From assembly GCA_964035015.1 (NCBI GenBank), contig CAXIUP010000107.1, positions 61,001 to 125,000 on the forward strand: DNA of 64,000 nucleotides, read 5' to 3'. Within the stretch, counting starts at the first letter, position 1. The number at the start of each line of letters is the position of its first letter. The position numbers and the translations under genes are program-made. This document shows, in pieces, positions 22,387 to 33,302 of this stretch. Under the pieces are notes generated by a model. That model made no database searches. It was not told the origin of the DNA and saw nothing but the letters and a program-made list of their open reading frames with translations. This stretch comes from Corallium rubrum. Lineage: Eukaryota; Cnidaria; Anthozoa; Scleralcyonacea; Coralliidae.

Positions 22387-22552
22387 AGGGATTTTTGGTG
22401 AAGGAAAATTCGAGTGTAGAATATATACATTTTAAGACCAAACCGGGACCAGTTGCGAAAAATGCAACTACACAGGCCTTCCGGCAGGAATTGAACCCAC
22501 GACCTTGCGATTCTAGTGCAATGCTCCGACCACTGAGCCACGGAGGCCGTTG
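22387..22552 (-). repeat. tRNA-derived SINE, copy 5
   Basis: Box B GGGTTCAATTCC is intact. With copy 4 it forms a direct repeat that includes the flanking TGCCAGGAGAGAATTGGG spacer. Confidence 0.8.
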
Positions 22553-22675
22553 CCGAGAGCTTGATCGCAAGTTCTGTATATATTATGGTAGTAATGCCAG
22601 GAGAGAATTGGGTTTATTCAAACAATACAATGAAGAATAGAACAACATATTTAAAGTTGCGTTTTCTTACTCGAT

Positions 22676-22818
22676 ACTCTCATTGATGGGAGAGAGAGCG
22701 TTTACAGACAGTATTTCCTCGTCGTCACCTTCATTATCACCGTCACTTTCTGCAAATGGGTCTCCTTCGCTGGTGGTGAAAGTTTCTTCGACTTGAAGAT
22801 GAAGAGGATTTTCAGATC
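22676..22818 (-). CDS. Acidic internal exon, unknown gene
   Basis: Bounded by TTTATTTTAG and a GTAAGAAAAC donor, it encodes ENPLHLQVEETFTTSEGDPF and a run of Asp/Glu. A likely preceding exon ends at a GTTTGT donor near 22,903 (RRLNLSGSSPLSMKSFSS). A hAT-like element lies immediately upstream in that exon or its intron. It could join the exon at 25.4-25.6 kb into one gene. Function unknown. Confidence 0.4.
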
Positions 22819-22979
22819 TAAAATAAAATAAAACGATAGATAAAAGCAATTCTCAAAATACATTTGCATAATCATAAAATCCGTGTTGTTGAATTAAACA
22901 AACCTGGAACTGAAAGACTTCATAGATAAAGGTGAGCTGCCAGATAAGTTCAATCTTCGACGTCTACATGAAGATGGCG

Positions 22980-24123
22980 CAGGGGCGAATCTAGGAAAAT
23001 ATTTGACTGTTGCACGCATGGCGTGGTTCACTCCATCTAGGGGGGTACGGGGGCATGCCCCCCCGGAAAATTTTGAAAATTAAGACCTCTAAAAACGCAT
23101 TTCCCGCATTCTGAGAGCAAGTTAAAGCCATCTTGGAAGACCGTTTTGTATATATTTAAGATAACGTATTGTAATTAGATACACAATTAAACATAAATAC
23201 AACCGAGAAGCGCTTAGTAATACTATACTGTATTTAATATGGAAAGCGACTGTCAGACTTGACTCACTGACTGCAGTAAATATTGAAACCAAACAGCGGA
23301 GAGCTGACTCCCATGAAACACTGAGTGACGACTCATTAGCATACAGTATAATACAATATTAATTTATAGAATATTATTCATAAGCTAAGCTGCTAAGGCT
23401 TACCTCACTGGGTAGTGATTCGAGGCGCGCGATTCCCGCACAAAGTACAGCGTAGATCTTCACCAAGATTCTTTCCGCATCCTTTTGAAATATTACGCTC
23501 GCACTCGCGCTTGAGAGCGATAAGTTTACAGTCTGTTTCCTCTCGAGAATAACTTCCATCAATATATTCAACAGCGGTTGTAACACGTACATCGTTAGAA
23601 GCCATTTATGAAAGAAGCCGAATGAAGCGTACTCAATAACATCATCTAAGAAGCGAAACAGATTTCGCAATCTGTTGCAACTGTTGCACAGGCTAGTGTT
23701 TTGATTGGACAGCTACCCCTAGCTGTTGCACAAATGCTAAATATAGCCTGTTTCACGGACTATATTTAGCTCAACTGTTGCACAAACGACTTCAGACTGA
23801 TCTGGTGCAACAGCGGACCAGGCCTGTTGCACAAGGATGTTGCACAAGGAGATGGGGGGGGGGGGGGGGGGGGTTCGGCCGGAAATATTGTATATTGCGG
23901 GTTTTCTGGGTGATGACAATCTCACCCAATTGCGGGTTAGAATTTTCCCGGATTTTGCTCGAAGCGAAGACTGGAGGGCCGAGGCTGAGCTTTCGAGTTA
24001 TAAACCGTTAGGTAATTTTGCAAATTGAAATATTCCTATTATCTTTTAATGTCGTTTTTCGCTTTTTCCGGACATTTTGACTGTTGCATTTGCAACAGTT
24101 GCAACAGTCTAGATCCGCCCCTG
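22980..24123. mobile_element. hAT-like non-autonomous transposon
   Basis: The ends read CAGGGGCGAATCTAG on the left and CTAGATCCGCCCCTG on the right, the CAGGGGCGGATC-type termini of hAT elements. The flanks share only TGGCG, so the expected 8-bp duplication is not fully preserved. Subterminal TGTTGCACAA words recur near the right end (23,690-23,850), as expected for transposase binding sites. A 20-G run lies at 23,854-23,873. One small frame is annotated separately. Confidence 0.75.
23402..23605 (-). CDS. Possible exon inside the hAT-like element
   Basis: The ATG at 23,605 reads MASNDVRVTTAVEYIDGSY and later CTLCGNRAPR. A GTAAGCC donor lies at the end, but a TGA precedes it in this frame; an alternative GTGAGG donor would avoid the stop. 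It could be a first exon of a lost transposase. Confidence 0.25.
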
Positions 24124-24254
24124 TGGCGTGGAGGTTATAACTATAGAAATAAGTCACATTATAAATAAATGCAAACACATCAGCGGAAACTAATGCAAAA
24201 TATTACATAATATTTCAAATCCGAGTTAGGATTTAGAAACCACGTCTAGAACAC

Positions 24255-24304
24255 TATGTGCCGTTAACAATAGCGAGGCGCAGCCGAGCTATTGTTAACG
24301 GCAC
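24255..24304. repeat. Short perfect inverted repeat
   Basis: GTGCCGTTAACAATAGC and its complement flank a 13-17 base loop. TCTAGAACACTA is also repeated directly on both sides (24,243 and 24,322), so this may be a small element with a duplicated flank. Confidence 0.7.
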
Positions 24305-24924
24305 ATGGGATTTGGCAACCAAGTCTAGAACACTAACGAGGATTTGAAATAGCTTCTCACACATCATTAGACATTCATTGCAATGAGGGCAATCACAACA
24401 GACTAGTCGTCAAGCGCTTGCAGAGACAAGGGGAAATTTTGTTTTAAAACAGCCAGGAGTTTTGGTTCTCAAGACGTTGGATTTACTGGATAACATACAT
24501 GTATGGTAGGATCAATTTAGGCAGGACTGATATTGAGCAGAGAAAATATAGATGACAATTGGAATAATCTAGAACTTTACAAACTAAAGAAGACAGGAGA
24601 TGTTAATGGTCGATACCGGAGAAAACGAAGCGTGAGGTGACTGTCTTGTATACTTTTATATGTACTTCATAATATTATGAAAGGTAGATGGATGTTTAAA
24701 CTTCATTACTTCAATCAGTCTGCAAGCAACATCACTGTTTTAGTGCTTTTCGTAGGTTTCCGTCTGTCGTCGAATAACTTAAATTGCACCAACATAAGTT
24801 TGGTTTCTTGTTAGTCTATTTTACTTGTAATATATGTATCGCATGTAGTCGCTTATATTGTGAAGCGCTGTTAGGTAAAAAATCTGTTGTATTTGGAACT
24901 GGTTTCTATAGCGACAGAATTCTT

Positions 24925-25020
24925 TGGGAAATGATTTCTAAATACAGCGTACTGTATTTAGAAATGTTTTCTAAATACAGTTTACTGTATTTAGAAAACA
25001 TTTCTAAATACAGTATTGAA
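24925..25020. repeat. TTTCTAAATACAG palindrome cluster
   Basis: Four alternating copies of TTTCTAAATACAG and its complement in under 100 bp can fold into a long hairpin. No gene is adjacent. The rest of 24,310-25,368 has nothing I can support. Confidence 0.75.
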
Positions 25021-25368
25021 ATTTTAAATTAACATATGTATTGTTCTCGTACTTGAATTAATTGGTCTCTGGTTTAGACTGGGTTTCTAGGTAAGTACAT
25101 GTGACGTAAATCAAGCAACCAGATTGGCCGAAATGCTATGAATATCTAATGATGTGTGAGAAAATTACAATTGGTTCAATGACCTGGTGAAGGTAAATTC
25201 TCACTAGTTATAGGGGTTGCCGCATTGCTTGACAAATCCATTGTCTGCTCTGTTTGAGTTTCCACACGGCTGAAAATTTCGAATAACAATACGACATCAA
25301 AACGTATAATAAAATAGAAGATCTTTTAATGGTCAAAAGTTTTGCAGTATCAGTAAAATGCTTACCAC

Positions 25369-25607
25369 AATTGACTCTTCAATTCTCGTAAGGATATCTC
25401 AGCATCGTAGAAATCGAGAAGCATTTCGGCAAGATCCTCGTCGGTCTTCATATTATTTTTTTCCCTAAATTCCCTCCATCTTGTAAATGTTTCGAGTAAA
25501 TACACTTTAGAAGCATCCCTTTCGGCATAGTACTCTTTCCTACTTGCTTTTTTGTCTCGATTGCCCGTACTCGACGGATTCGAACTCGAAGGATTTGAAT
25601 CACCCAT
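25369..25607 (-). CDS. Likely first coding exon, unknown protein
   Basis: The ATG at 25,607 starts MGDSNPSSSNPSSTGNRDKK, then a charged helical segment (LETFTRWREFREKNNMKTDE) and LRELKSQLW, ending at a GTAAGCATT donor. Its reading frame is clean over 80 codons and its 3' end matches a splice site, so it is probably a real exon. Upstream, 25,608-25,858 has no other feature before the Helitron. The family is not recognised. The acidic exon at 22.7 kb could be downstream in the same gene. Confidence 0.5.
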
Positions 25608-25858
25608 CTTGTTCGATAGCTTTCGAATGACAGCTTGCGATATAAACAAAGCGCACATTGCATAGCCGGTTAGACTGGGAACGATAAACTATACATCCGG
25701 TGGAGTCCCCACTATAAACAAACCCCGCACATGCGCAGAACTTACTGTAACCCAGCTTTAAATTCATCAACATTCATATTTTGTATAAATAAATGAGGTG
25801 CTTGTTTTGGACAGTTGGTTCTGGAACTATTCTTTCTTTAATCTTCAAAATATCATTT

Positions 25859-27050
25859 TCAGTATGATTTCTTTCTTAATCTATTTAAAATTTTTGAAAA
25901 TGCTTTACTCTCTCTTTGTCGCATTATTTTATGTAGTTCAAACATTCGAAAATGTTGTTTCCATAAATTTGGAGTAAGAACACCATATTCTGAGTTATCA
26001 AAATCTTTGAATATATAACCATCCATGACCGGTTTTAACTGAAACAAATCACCAATTGCAATTATTGTTCACACCACCAAACTCTTCCCCGCTACCTTTA
26101 ATATCTTTTAATCGATTATTTATTTGAACATTAAACATACTGTTTCCAACCATAGATATTTCATCTAGTAATATCAGTTTTACACTTCCTAGTTGACACC
26201 TTAAAGTGTTTAATCTGTTTGAATCAAGTGGTTTATAATTTCTTAAGGACTGACATGCAGGTACTGCAAGAGCACTGTGTATTGTATTGCCTCGAATGAT
26301 AAATGCAGCTTTTCCTGTAGGAGCTAGAAGTAAAACATTAACTTGACTGAAATCATCACCGGCCCTGGTATTATAGTATTTCAATGCTGCTTGATAGATT
26401 GATTTTGTAAGATGTGATTTACCAACACCTCCACCTCCACTAAGAAATGAGTAAAATGGTTTGTCTGATGTCTTTATTAGGTGAAGAGTATGATAGAAAA
26501 ATTCCTCTTGTTCTTTATTTAATATTTGCACCATTTTTCTATATTCGTCATCTGGCGTTTCATTTAGAATAAGTGGTTCATTATTTGATGATGCAGAAGG
26601 AATGCCAATCTCCTGTGACAGATCATAGTTTTCATTCAAATCAGGATGTAAATCTATAGCCCCTTCATCTTCATCTTGGTGTTCAGCATCTTGAGTTGCT
26701 GGTGCAATTAAATCAAATTGGTCTTCATCATTGTCAAAAGCTGAATTTAATTGTTCCTGGGCATTATTTAGTTCTTCATTACAAACTGCATAGAGCCTCA
26801 TTTGATCTCTTATTGAGTCTTGTAAAGTTAAATAATGTTCTTCATAAGATGAATAATTACCAATTAAATCACTTTCCTCATTCCTCCATGGTGTAAAAAG
26901 CATAATTAATTCTCGATAGTGCTTCTCCGGGTAGGCTTCTTTATTAAACCAGACACACCTTATGATTCTGGCTTTTGTTCGTTTTTTTTGGTTCACTATT
27001 TTTATTAGATTTTTTGGACTTATTAATTGTGTTGGTGTCATCACAGACAA
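25859..27050 (-). pseudogene. Helitron PIF1-like helicase domain, 3' truncated
   Basis: From 27,050 the frame has an acidic linker, then NKEQEEFFYHTLHLI, Walker A GGGGVGKSHLT, LLLAPTGKAA, and Walker B LILLDEISMVG. After a frame break at about 26,048 the second frame carries LFQLKPV (motif III region), then LWKQHFRMFELHKIMRQRES. The final motifs of SF1B helicases are missing. In Helitrons this domain unwinds DNA during rolling-circle transposition and is normally fused C-terminal to Rep, as here. Confidence 0.85.
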
Positions 27051-28139
27051 AGTTCATCATCATTATTGTCATCATTATCTGATGTTTCTAATGCCAGATC
27101 ATCAATGTTTGGTTTTGTTGTTTTCTTTTGATATGATTTGTTATTAACACTATCATACCATGCTGCCCAGTCTGCTAAGGTTGCATTCTCAAGAGTTGTA
27201 GGTCGTTCAGTGTATCTCTTTAAAAGTTCACCAAAATGTATTTCTTCATATTCATCTGGCATTTTTTCAATTTCACTTAGTGGTTTTAACAACTGAACTC
27301 TTTCATTAGGTTGTGAGGTCGGTACGAATACAACTTCTCTTGAGGATTTTCTCATTGGTAATTGTAGAACTATGTACACAGCTTCTTGCGCACTAATTTC
27401 AACGCTGCTTAAGAATTTATTACCAATATCTCTCACTCGCTGCTTAATACTTGCATTTCATTCTCTTGCTTCAGCACATGCAGTACGAAGTAGTTCACTC
27501 ATTCCTTTTTGTCCTTTGGATATATATGAAACAATATACATTGCACATGCATACACATCAAGAACAAATGGAATGTCCATGTTTGCTCTCCAGGCACTCA
27601 GACATGCAGAGTTATAATTGTTTATTCTGAGTTCATTGGGATTTCTTTTTAAAAAGATTGTGGGACAGTTAAGAGGTGATCGAATTGCAAGCATATAGTC
27701 ATGTTCAGGTACATTCAGTCTATCAGCTAATAATTTATCAAATGTGATATTTTCAACTTCTTTCATGTCATTTAGCTGCTCCTTTATGTTTTTCCACAAA
27801 ATCTTTGGTTTTCTAACATCACTTTGAGAAACACTATCATCTAGTGGTTAAAGTATTTTAGTTGACTTCATTGGTGGTTGAGGATAATTAAATCTACATT
27901 CTTTTTTTGATTTTTTACGACAGGTATGGGAGTGTCTGTGATTGCCGATTAACAAGATTTATTAGGTCAGGCTCATTATTTGGTAGATGGCATGTGATTA
28001 TCTGATCAATAAAAGATGTGACATCATCATCTTTAGCAACACCAAATACTGGAGCATTTTCTAGCCATATTAACATATGCATATGGGGTGAACTCAACTC
28101 TATAGAACCAGTCTCTAAAGGGGCAATGTTGCTCATCAA
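27041..28139 (-). pseudogene. Helitron Rep (HUH/Y2) domain
   Basis: 28,139-27,915 carries the HUH motif in LSSPHMHMLIWLENAPVFG. 27,799-27,458 carries IFLKRNPNELRINNYN, AWRANMDIPFVLDVY and then YACAMYIVSYISKGQ, with the two tyrosines expected of the Y2 active site. 27,436-27,041 continues with ISAQEAVYIVLQLPM and YDSVNNKSY into the helicase. Rep nicks and joins single strands at element ends. The pieces are in three frames, so no single product is possible. Confidence 0.85.
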
Positions 28140-28242
28140 GAATTCTTTTTTGTATATTAAATTATTTTACACTTTTCAGCAAGGGCTTTGATAGAAACTG
28201 ATCTTATATTTGGCTAATCAATTAATATTAAATATTTCATAG

Positions 28243-28456
28243 GTTACTCTTTGCCCGGACATTGTGATATCCAGGGGTCAGTATGCTGCACTGAAACCAA
28301 AAAAAACAGCAAAAGAATTTATTTATGTAATAATGTCAATGATGTGGACGAGAGAGGTGCTAGCCACTCATTCTGTGTCTGACAAGGCATCAAATGCCTT
28401 CAAAACCTTGGAGGCAAAACCCCAACTGGATTCAGCAAAAGTGAAGAGCATTTGTG
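28243..28456 (+). CDS. BEN-domain gene, penultimate exon
   Basis: The exon follows a TTTCATAG acceptor and ends at G|GTAAGA. It encodes VTLCPDIVISRGQYAALKPK, FIYVIMSMMWTREVLATHSV and KPQLDSAKVKSICG, the first two thirds of a BEN domain. BEN domains bind DNA or chromatin proteins in animals. The reading phase (1) matches the next exon at 29,033. It lies inside the Helitron on the opposite strand, so it is either captured host DNA or a secondary insertion. No upstream exon is found. Confidence 0.7.
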
Positions 28457-29032
28457 GTAAGATTATAATTACATGTAATTTGCTATCGTTTATAATTGTG
28501 TATTTTTTTGAAGGTTATTAAACATAGTCCTAGATGAAATTTGTAGGGTATTGCTGGGTTGCACATGGTGGCCGTGTTGGTTAGTTGGTTAGCATAATAT
28601 TATTCAGACACTATTACTACCCTGACAAGTAAAATTGTCTAGCATCAGATGCTGCAACCATCTTTAACAATTGCTGGATTGCAATCAATCCGGTGGTGTA
28701 TGATACAGTCATATTACAACAGTGTAGGCAGGATTGAGTTAATTAACTTCTTCACAACCATGGGTTCTCCCGTAATGACAAGTAAAATAGTCTGGTGTTA
28801 GACAGAGTTACATGTAAATGCTAAAGTCTGCATGGTTTGAAAATGAACCATACCGTAGGCAAGAAGGTAATATGGAAATTAACTCCTTAGTGTCCCTGCC
28901 ATTAGACCTTTCCCTGTGCTAAAATTGTCTGGTGTTACCCAGAATAAATCCTTAATGTGGGCAAGAGACTATAAAGGGTTAAGACAAAATTTATGTGCAT
29001 GGCAGTAATGTTAAGTTTTTCAAATTTTACAG
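28457..29032 (+). other. Intron between the two BEN exons
   Basis: Starts GTAAGATT and ends TTTTACAG. No other feature is seen in it. Confidence 0.6.
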
Positions 29033-29154
29033 AGTATGCTTCCAAAAAATATGGCATTTCACCGAGTGAAGCAAAACAAATAATGAGCTCCAAAGTGCAG
29101 AACATAAGTAAAGTCGTCAAGGCTCAGATTAGAGTTAAACAAGTACAAGAGTAA
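29033..29154 (+). CDS. BEN-domain gene, last exon
   Basis: Completes the split Glu codon and reads YASKKYGISPSEAKQIMSS, then KVQNISKVVKAQ, ending at TAA 29,152-29,154. This is the C-terminal part of the BEN fold. A candidate AATAAA-like signal is present near 29,325. No stops or frameshifts lie in either exon, unlike the Helitron around them. Confidence 0.7.
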
Positions 29155-29479
29155 AGATTGGTGCTTTTATTTTTTAATTAAGTATTCTTGTATCTATTTA
29201 TTTGTAAAATAACTGCAGTTTTAAATTGTTGGGCATGTGTTGCCTAACATTTCTTCAACATATTTTCTTAATTTCTTTACATATTTATTTATTTGTAAAA
29301 TACCTGTAGCTATTTTAAACAATTAAATAAACTAAATTATTGAATATCAATACTTTAAATTAAATTACTTCAATGTTGTGGATCATTATTAATAATATGG
29401 ATATAAATACTCTTTACATTTAATGGCATGTTTATTAGGACAAACCATCGAATATATTGTTGGGTTCTTATTAATACCG

Positions 29480-29765
29480 TGAAGACTATTCTATTTCATC
29501 TGAATAGAATATTCTAATGCATATTCATGAATGTCCTGTTGAATGTCTTGTAGTATGTCTATTGCATATTCTATAGGATATCCTATAGAATATTCAGAAA
29601 GAATCCATAGAATATTCTATTACATCTTAGAATATCCTATTGAATATCCCATAGAATATCCCATAGAAAATCCAATAGAATACGTCCCAAAATCTCATAG
29701 AATATTCTATAGAACATTCTGCAGAATTTACCTATGGAATATTCTATTGGATATTTTTGTAAGGG
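29480..29765. repeat. Degenerate ATAGAATATTC repeat block
   Basis: More than twelve variants of the 10-11-mer ATAGAATATYC in both orientations across about 285 bp, giving strong local self-complementarity. It sits in the inserted segment next to the Helitron junction near 29,826. Confidence 0.8.
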
Positions 29766-29826
29766 CTTCTTAATTCTGACTTACAAATGTCACTATGAAA
29801 TACTTTGACTGATCTTTCTTTATTTT

Positions 29827-30901
29827 CTAGCCTTTTTTTGCCCAAGAAATATTCCAGGGTAAGCTAGTTCTTCAGAATATTTATCTCGAAATATACTCTA
29901 AGGTCTGTTACCTTCACCTGGTGCTATGTTATGTATTATTTCTCTTTCACTATCTTCAAGAAAATCTGTAGGAGTTAACATACTGTCAGTTACCCCAGCA
30001 GGAATTTCAGTCTCATCTTCATTCCAATCATCATTCTGGTAATCTTCATGATTTTTGGTAACATTTAAATTATTGTATTCTCTATTTTTAGCATTATCTA
30101 AATTGTCTTTTTCATGTCCCATTCTATTATCAGACATAAAAATTTTCCTGAAAGTTTTTGTGCCAGTGTTCATTAAAAATAATGCCTTGTTCACGATAAA
30201 GTGCACTATTTGTAGCTAGCAAAGATGCTACCTGAAAGACTTTATGTGGCCTTATATTTAAAGACATTGCAGAACTTTTATATTGCAGTCGCCGTTTTAA
30301 CTGAACTTTGATTGTTTCTGTTTCATGTGGTAGTCTCGGTAATGTATTTACGGTATTGACAACATCAGCAGGAACATTGACAACATTGCGATTTATCTTA
30401 AACTGTTTACCCCTCGGTGCTTGCATAAGCTTTAGAAAAGCTAATCTTGGTGCAGTCTCCACTCTAACTGATTTAAATCAAAACACTCTGGCCTTTCTGG
30501 AAATACCATCCCATTTTTTACAGCAAAAGGAGGTATTTTATTCTTTTTTAAATGTTTTTCACATGTTCCACAGATCCACTCAATATTATCAACAGATATT
30601 TTATTAAAGTATTGTGACATAGTGAGTTTGACACTTTTAGTTTTTCAGCAGAATTAACACTATGCCTATACCACAACTGGTCACAACAAGTACAAATATA
30701 TATTGGGCCTTTTGATATAGCTGTGTGAAACCTATGAATAAGATCTGAAATTGAAACAGCATCACACTCTTTCCTTCTTCCATCACAATCTTTTTGTTTT
30801 GAGAGTCTATTCTGTCTGTGCTCATCAGATTCATTTGCTCTTCTTTCTATATCATTTGCTTGCTGTACCTGCAATCGATTTTGTTTGCTCATCAGATTCA
30901 T
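29827..30901 (-). pseudogene. Helitron N-terminal replication region (DUF6570-type)
   Basis: 30,901-30,548 has LIHRFHTAISKGPIYICTCC and LWYRHSV, a probable zinc-binding motif. 30,462-30,130 has RLAFLKLMQAPRGKQFKI, NVPADVVNTVNTLPRLP and LKRRLQYKSSAMSLNIRPHK, which I recognise as the DUF6570 region of animal Helitrons. 30,206-29,898 continues ETEIPAGVTDSMLTPTDFLE and APGEGNRP; after a TAG the frame carries on (SIFRDKYSEELAYPGIFLGQ) to about 29,827. Several frameshifts. The Rep should continue here but the BEN segment intervenes. Confidence 0.8.
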
Positions 30902-31035
30902 TTGCTCTCCTATTTATATCATTTACTTGCTGTGCCTCCAATCGATTTTGTCTGTACTCATCAGATTCACTTGCTCTCCTATTTATATCATTTATGTGCT
31001 GTGTCTGCAATCGATTTTGTCCGTGCTGATCAGAT
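30821..31035 (-). repeat. Coding tandem repeats in the Helitron linker (69 bp, 23 aa)
   Basis: CTCATCAGAT-type starts at 30,821, 30,888, 30,957 and 31,026 give spacings of 67, 69 and 69. On the minus strand the unit encodes variants of NDINRRANESDEHRQNRLQ. The 67-bp unit shifts the frame, in line with decay. It is a flexible charged linker between protease and replication regions. Confidence 0.8.
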
Positions 31036-32241
31036 TAATTTGTTCTCCATTGCTGTGTATATTTCCGACATTTTTGAAGCCTGTTTTCTTTGGTTACAGC
31101 ATTTTCTGCATTTTCTCGTTTTAAGTAATTCATGCGTCTAGCTTGCAATCGCTTATTTCTAGTTTCTGGGTCTTCAATTTTTAGTTTTTTTGTCTTGCTT
31201 TCGCACTCGTCATTTTTGCCTGCTATCTCACATTTTTCATTAGCACACTTGTTTTTTTCATAGCAATTACCTAGTTCAGACTTCTGATTATTGACTAATT
31301 GCTGAATATTTTGAGTATGATCAATACAGGCCTCATTGACCACAACACCTTTCATTTCAAAAGGCACACATGTTCCTCGATAAGAAGTAGCCCGAAAAAA
31401 TGCAACTAAGTTATCAAGGCCATCAATAATGAGCAAGACACATGTTCCAGAAAAACTTGGCATTCCCCACATATCCCTTGAGTGAGAATCAAAGATTCTA
31501 TAACTGTTGTTCAACATGTTAAACACTGCAACTGTGTTACAATCAATAGTTAACAAGCAACATTCATAATTGTTTCTCCTCCAAAAAAATATCTCTGTAA
31601 ATGCATTTTTTAGGGAAATATACGGCCCATTATTATTTTTCATAAATAATTCACCACTTAATGATTCCCCACTATAGGTTAAATTATATGTTTTCTCATT
31701 TAGTGATACCATAGCAGGAACATCAGTCAACAACAAGAAATATTTTTTAACAGAACCTTTAATACAATCATATAGACAGTTACCGTGATACAAAATATTA
31801 TTTAAATCAGGAGAATCCCAGTTGTCAATATGTTTAATGTAAGATTATAGCAGTTAATGACATCGCAACGCATTGTTTATCTGCATTATGACCGAACCTC
31901 GACTGATCTCCTTGACTAAAATCAGCACGAACAGTTTCCAATACATTATTTATTTGATACGATGAAGGACCTGGATTTTCTTCTACGTCATTTGACAGCC
32001 TTAGAAGCAATGGTACATATACATGATAGCACATAATTTGATGAAACCAAGACATAACTTCATTTGATCTTTGATATTGCTCAACAACACGTTTTAATGT
32101 TGGCAAGTAAAACACATGTAAATAAAACATTAACATTGTGTTCCAAAACGACCCTTTCAAACGACATTCATTATCTTTACCTGCCATAAATATGCTGTGG
32201 CAGCCGATTCTTGATCGATATTGTTCTAATGTAATGCCCAT
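31035..32241 (-). pseudogene. Helitron leader, 2A site and C76-like cysteine protease
   Basis: The likely start is the Met at 32,241 (MGITLEQYRSRIG). A leader of about 90 residues ends in the 2A site, followed by VRADFSQGDQSRFG and KQCVAMSLTAI with the presumed catalytic Cys (31,870-31,872). After a frame break near 31,800 the domain continues (FLLLTDVPAMVSL, CCLLTIDCNTVAVFNM) to FDSHSRDMWGM, with Asp and His, and SGTCVLLII. This order matches herpesvirus-tegument-type (peptidase C76) deubiquitinases, a domain known in mobile elements. It then enters the arginine-rich linker. A role in freeing or stabilising element proteins is inference. Confidence 0.75.
31966..31989 (-). other. 2A stop-carry-on peptide
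   Basis: DVEENPGP is an exact match to the D-x-E-x-N-P-G-P core. The ribosome would skip the Gly-Pro bond here, so the leader and the protease-Rep polyprotein would be made as separate chains from one frame. A hydrophobic run (VPLLLRL) precedes it, as in active 2A sites. Confidence 0.85.
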
Positions 32242-32341
32242 TTTGAAGTTTTCGCAGCTAAAATTTTGTGATTGTTTCAAAATTATAATAGATGACGTCA
32301 CACTTGAAAATTTACAATAACAAAAAACCGCGTGTTTCTCG

Positions 32342-33302
32342 CGTGGGTTTCACGAATAAACGACGAGCACTTCACCACAATTTCAATTTTCAAGCTTTCA
32401 GTTTCTCAATAGTTTCTCAATAGTTTCTCAATAGTTCTCAATACTTTCCCAATAATATTTCAATAGAGCGTAACCTTGACAATCAGTCAGACCGCTGGCT
32501 TGGGTCTGCCCAAAACTTTCGTTCAATAAAAAGTCTCGAGAGCGCATTAACACTTGACGCTCAGTCAGACTGCTGGATTGGGTCTGCGCAAACGTTCGTT
32601 TCTTTAACAAAAATGAATAAGACAAGATGTTGAAAAACACCTAAAACAAACAAAGCCCCAAATCAAACCAACAAACTGTGAACAGTAGAAGCGAAGTAGC
32701 TCAGTTGGAGATTTGTTTCAGTCTTTCAGAAACGATTCATGTAAAGATAAGAAACGTCGGAGCTTTGTCACTCACTACTCATTACTTCTTACCTTGTAAA
32801 TAAAACACAAAAAGCTTTCCAAAAAGGAAAGGTTTGAAGGCAGCGTTGAGAAGAGCACTTTCTAGCAATCGAGAAAACAGTTTTGAAAACAGGGTGCTAA
32901 TCTCGACACGCGTGGAGTACACGCGAAATTACACGCAATTAGGCCACTAGAAAACCAAATAAACATTACTACGACTACGAAAACTATAAAAATAGGCGTA
33001 GATAATAACATTAGCCAAGGCTGGCAAACGTGGCAAAATATAAACGAAAGTTTATCTTCAAAACAGGTTATCAATCTTTCACAATGTCGTGAGCTATGCC
33101 AAGTATAAGGAATTATACCTCTATTTTTGGTAAAAGTCTCATCTATAACACATCTGAATAACACACTACCAGCTTTACCTGTAGCACCTACTTGAATTAG
33201 GACAAAAACTACTTCCGAATACTTGGTAAATACTGACTCTTTTATACCAACAATTTAGTTGCAGCAATAAACTGTAGACTCTAAATTACTCAAACTCTAC
33301 CA
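32342..33302. repeat. Repeat-rich interval without genes
   Basis: TTTCTCAATAG repeats about four times at 32,398-32,446. A ~65 bp direct repeat with CAGTCAGACYGCTGG and TTGGGTCTGC occupies 32,471-32,612. 32,891-32,938 is a 48 bp sequence found again at 42,136-42,183. From 32,985 the CTATAAAAATAGGCG unit begins, shared with 39,714 and 40,757. Confidence 0.65.

Larger units (their letters stand above)
25859..32241 (-). mobile_element. Helitron (protease-bearing), broken and interrupted
   Basis: Read on the minus strand, order is: leader and 2A (32,241-31,966), C76-like protease (to 31,035), repeat linker, zinc-motif region (30,901-30,548), DUF6570-type region (30,462-29,827), an inserted BEN-gene segment (about 29,826-28,140), HUH Rep (28,139-27,458), linker, and PIF1 helicase (27,050-25,859). 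Multiple frameshifts and stops separate the pieces, and the helicase is cut off before its last motifs, so the element is not autonomous. No terminus was found: neither a CTRR end with hairpin near 25,850 nor a clear 5' end near 32,340. Confidence 0.85.

Noticed and set aside
32690..32760. tRNA-like box A (TAGCTCAGTTGG)
   Set aside because: No box B at the right distance and no cloverleaf can be drawn.
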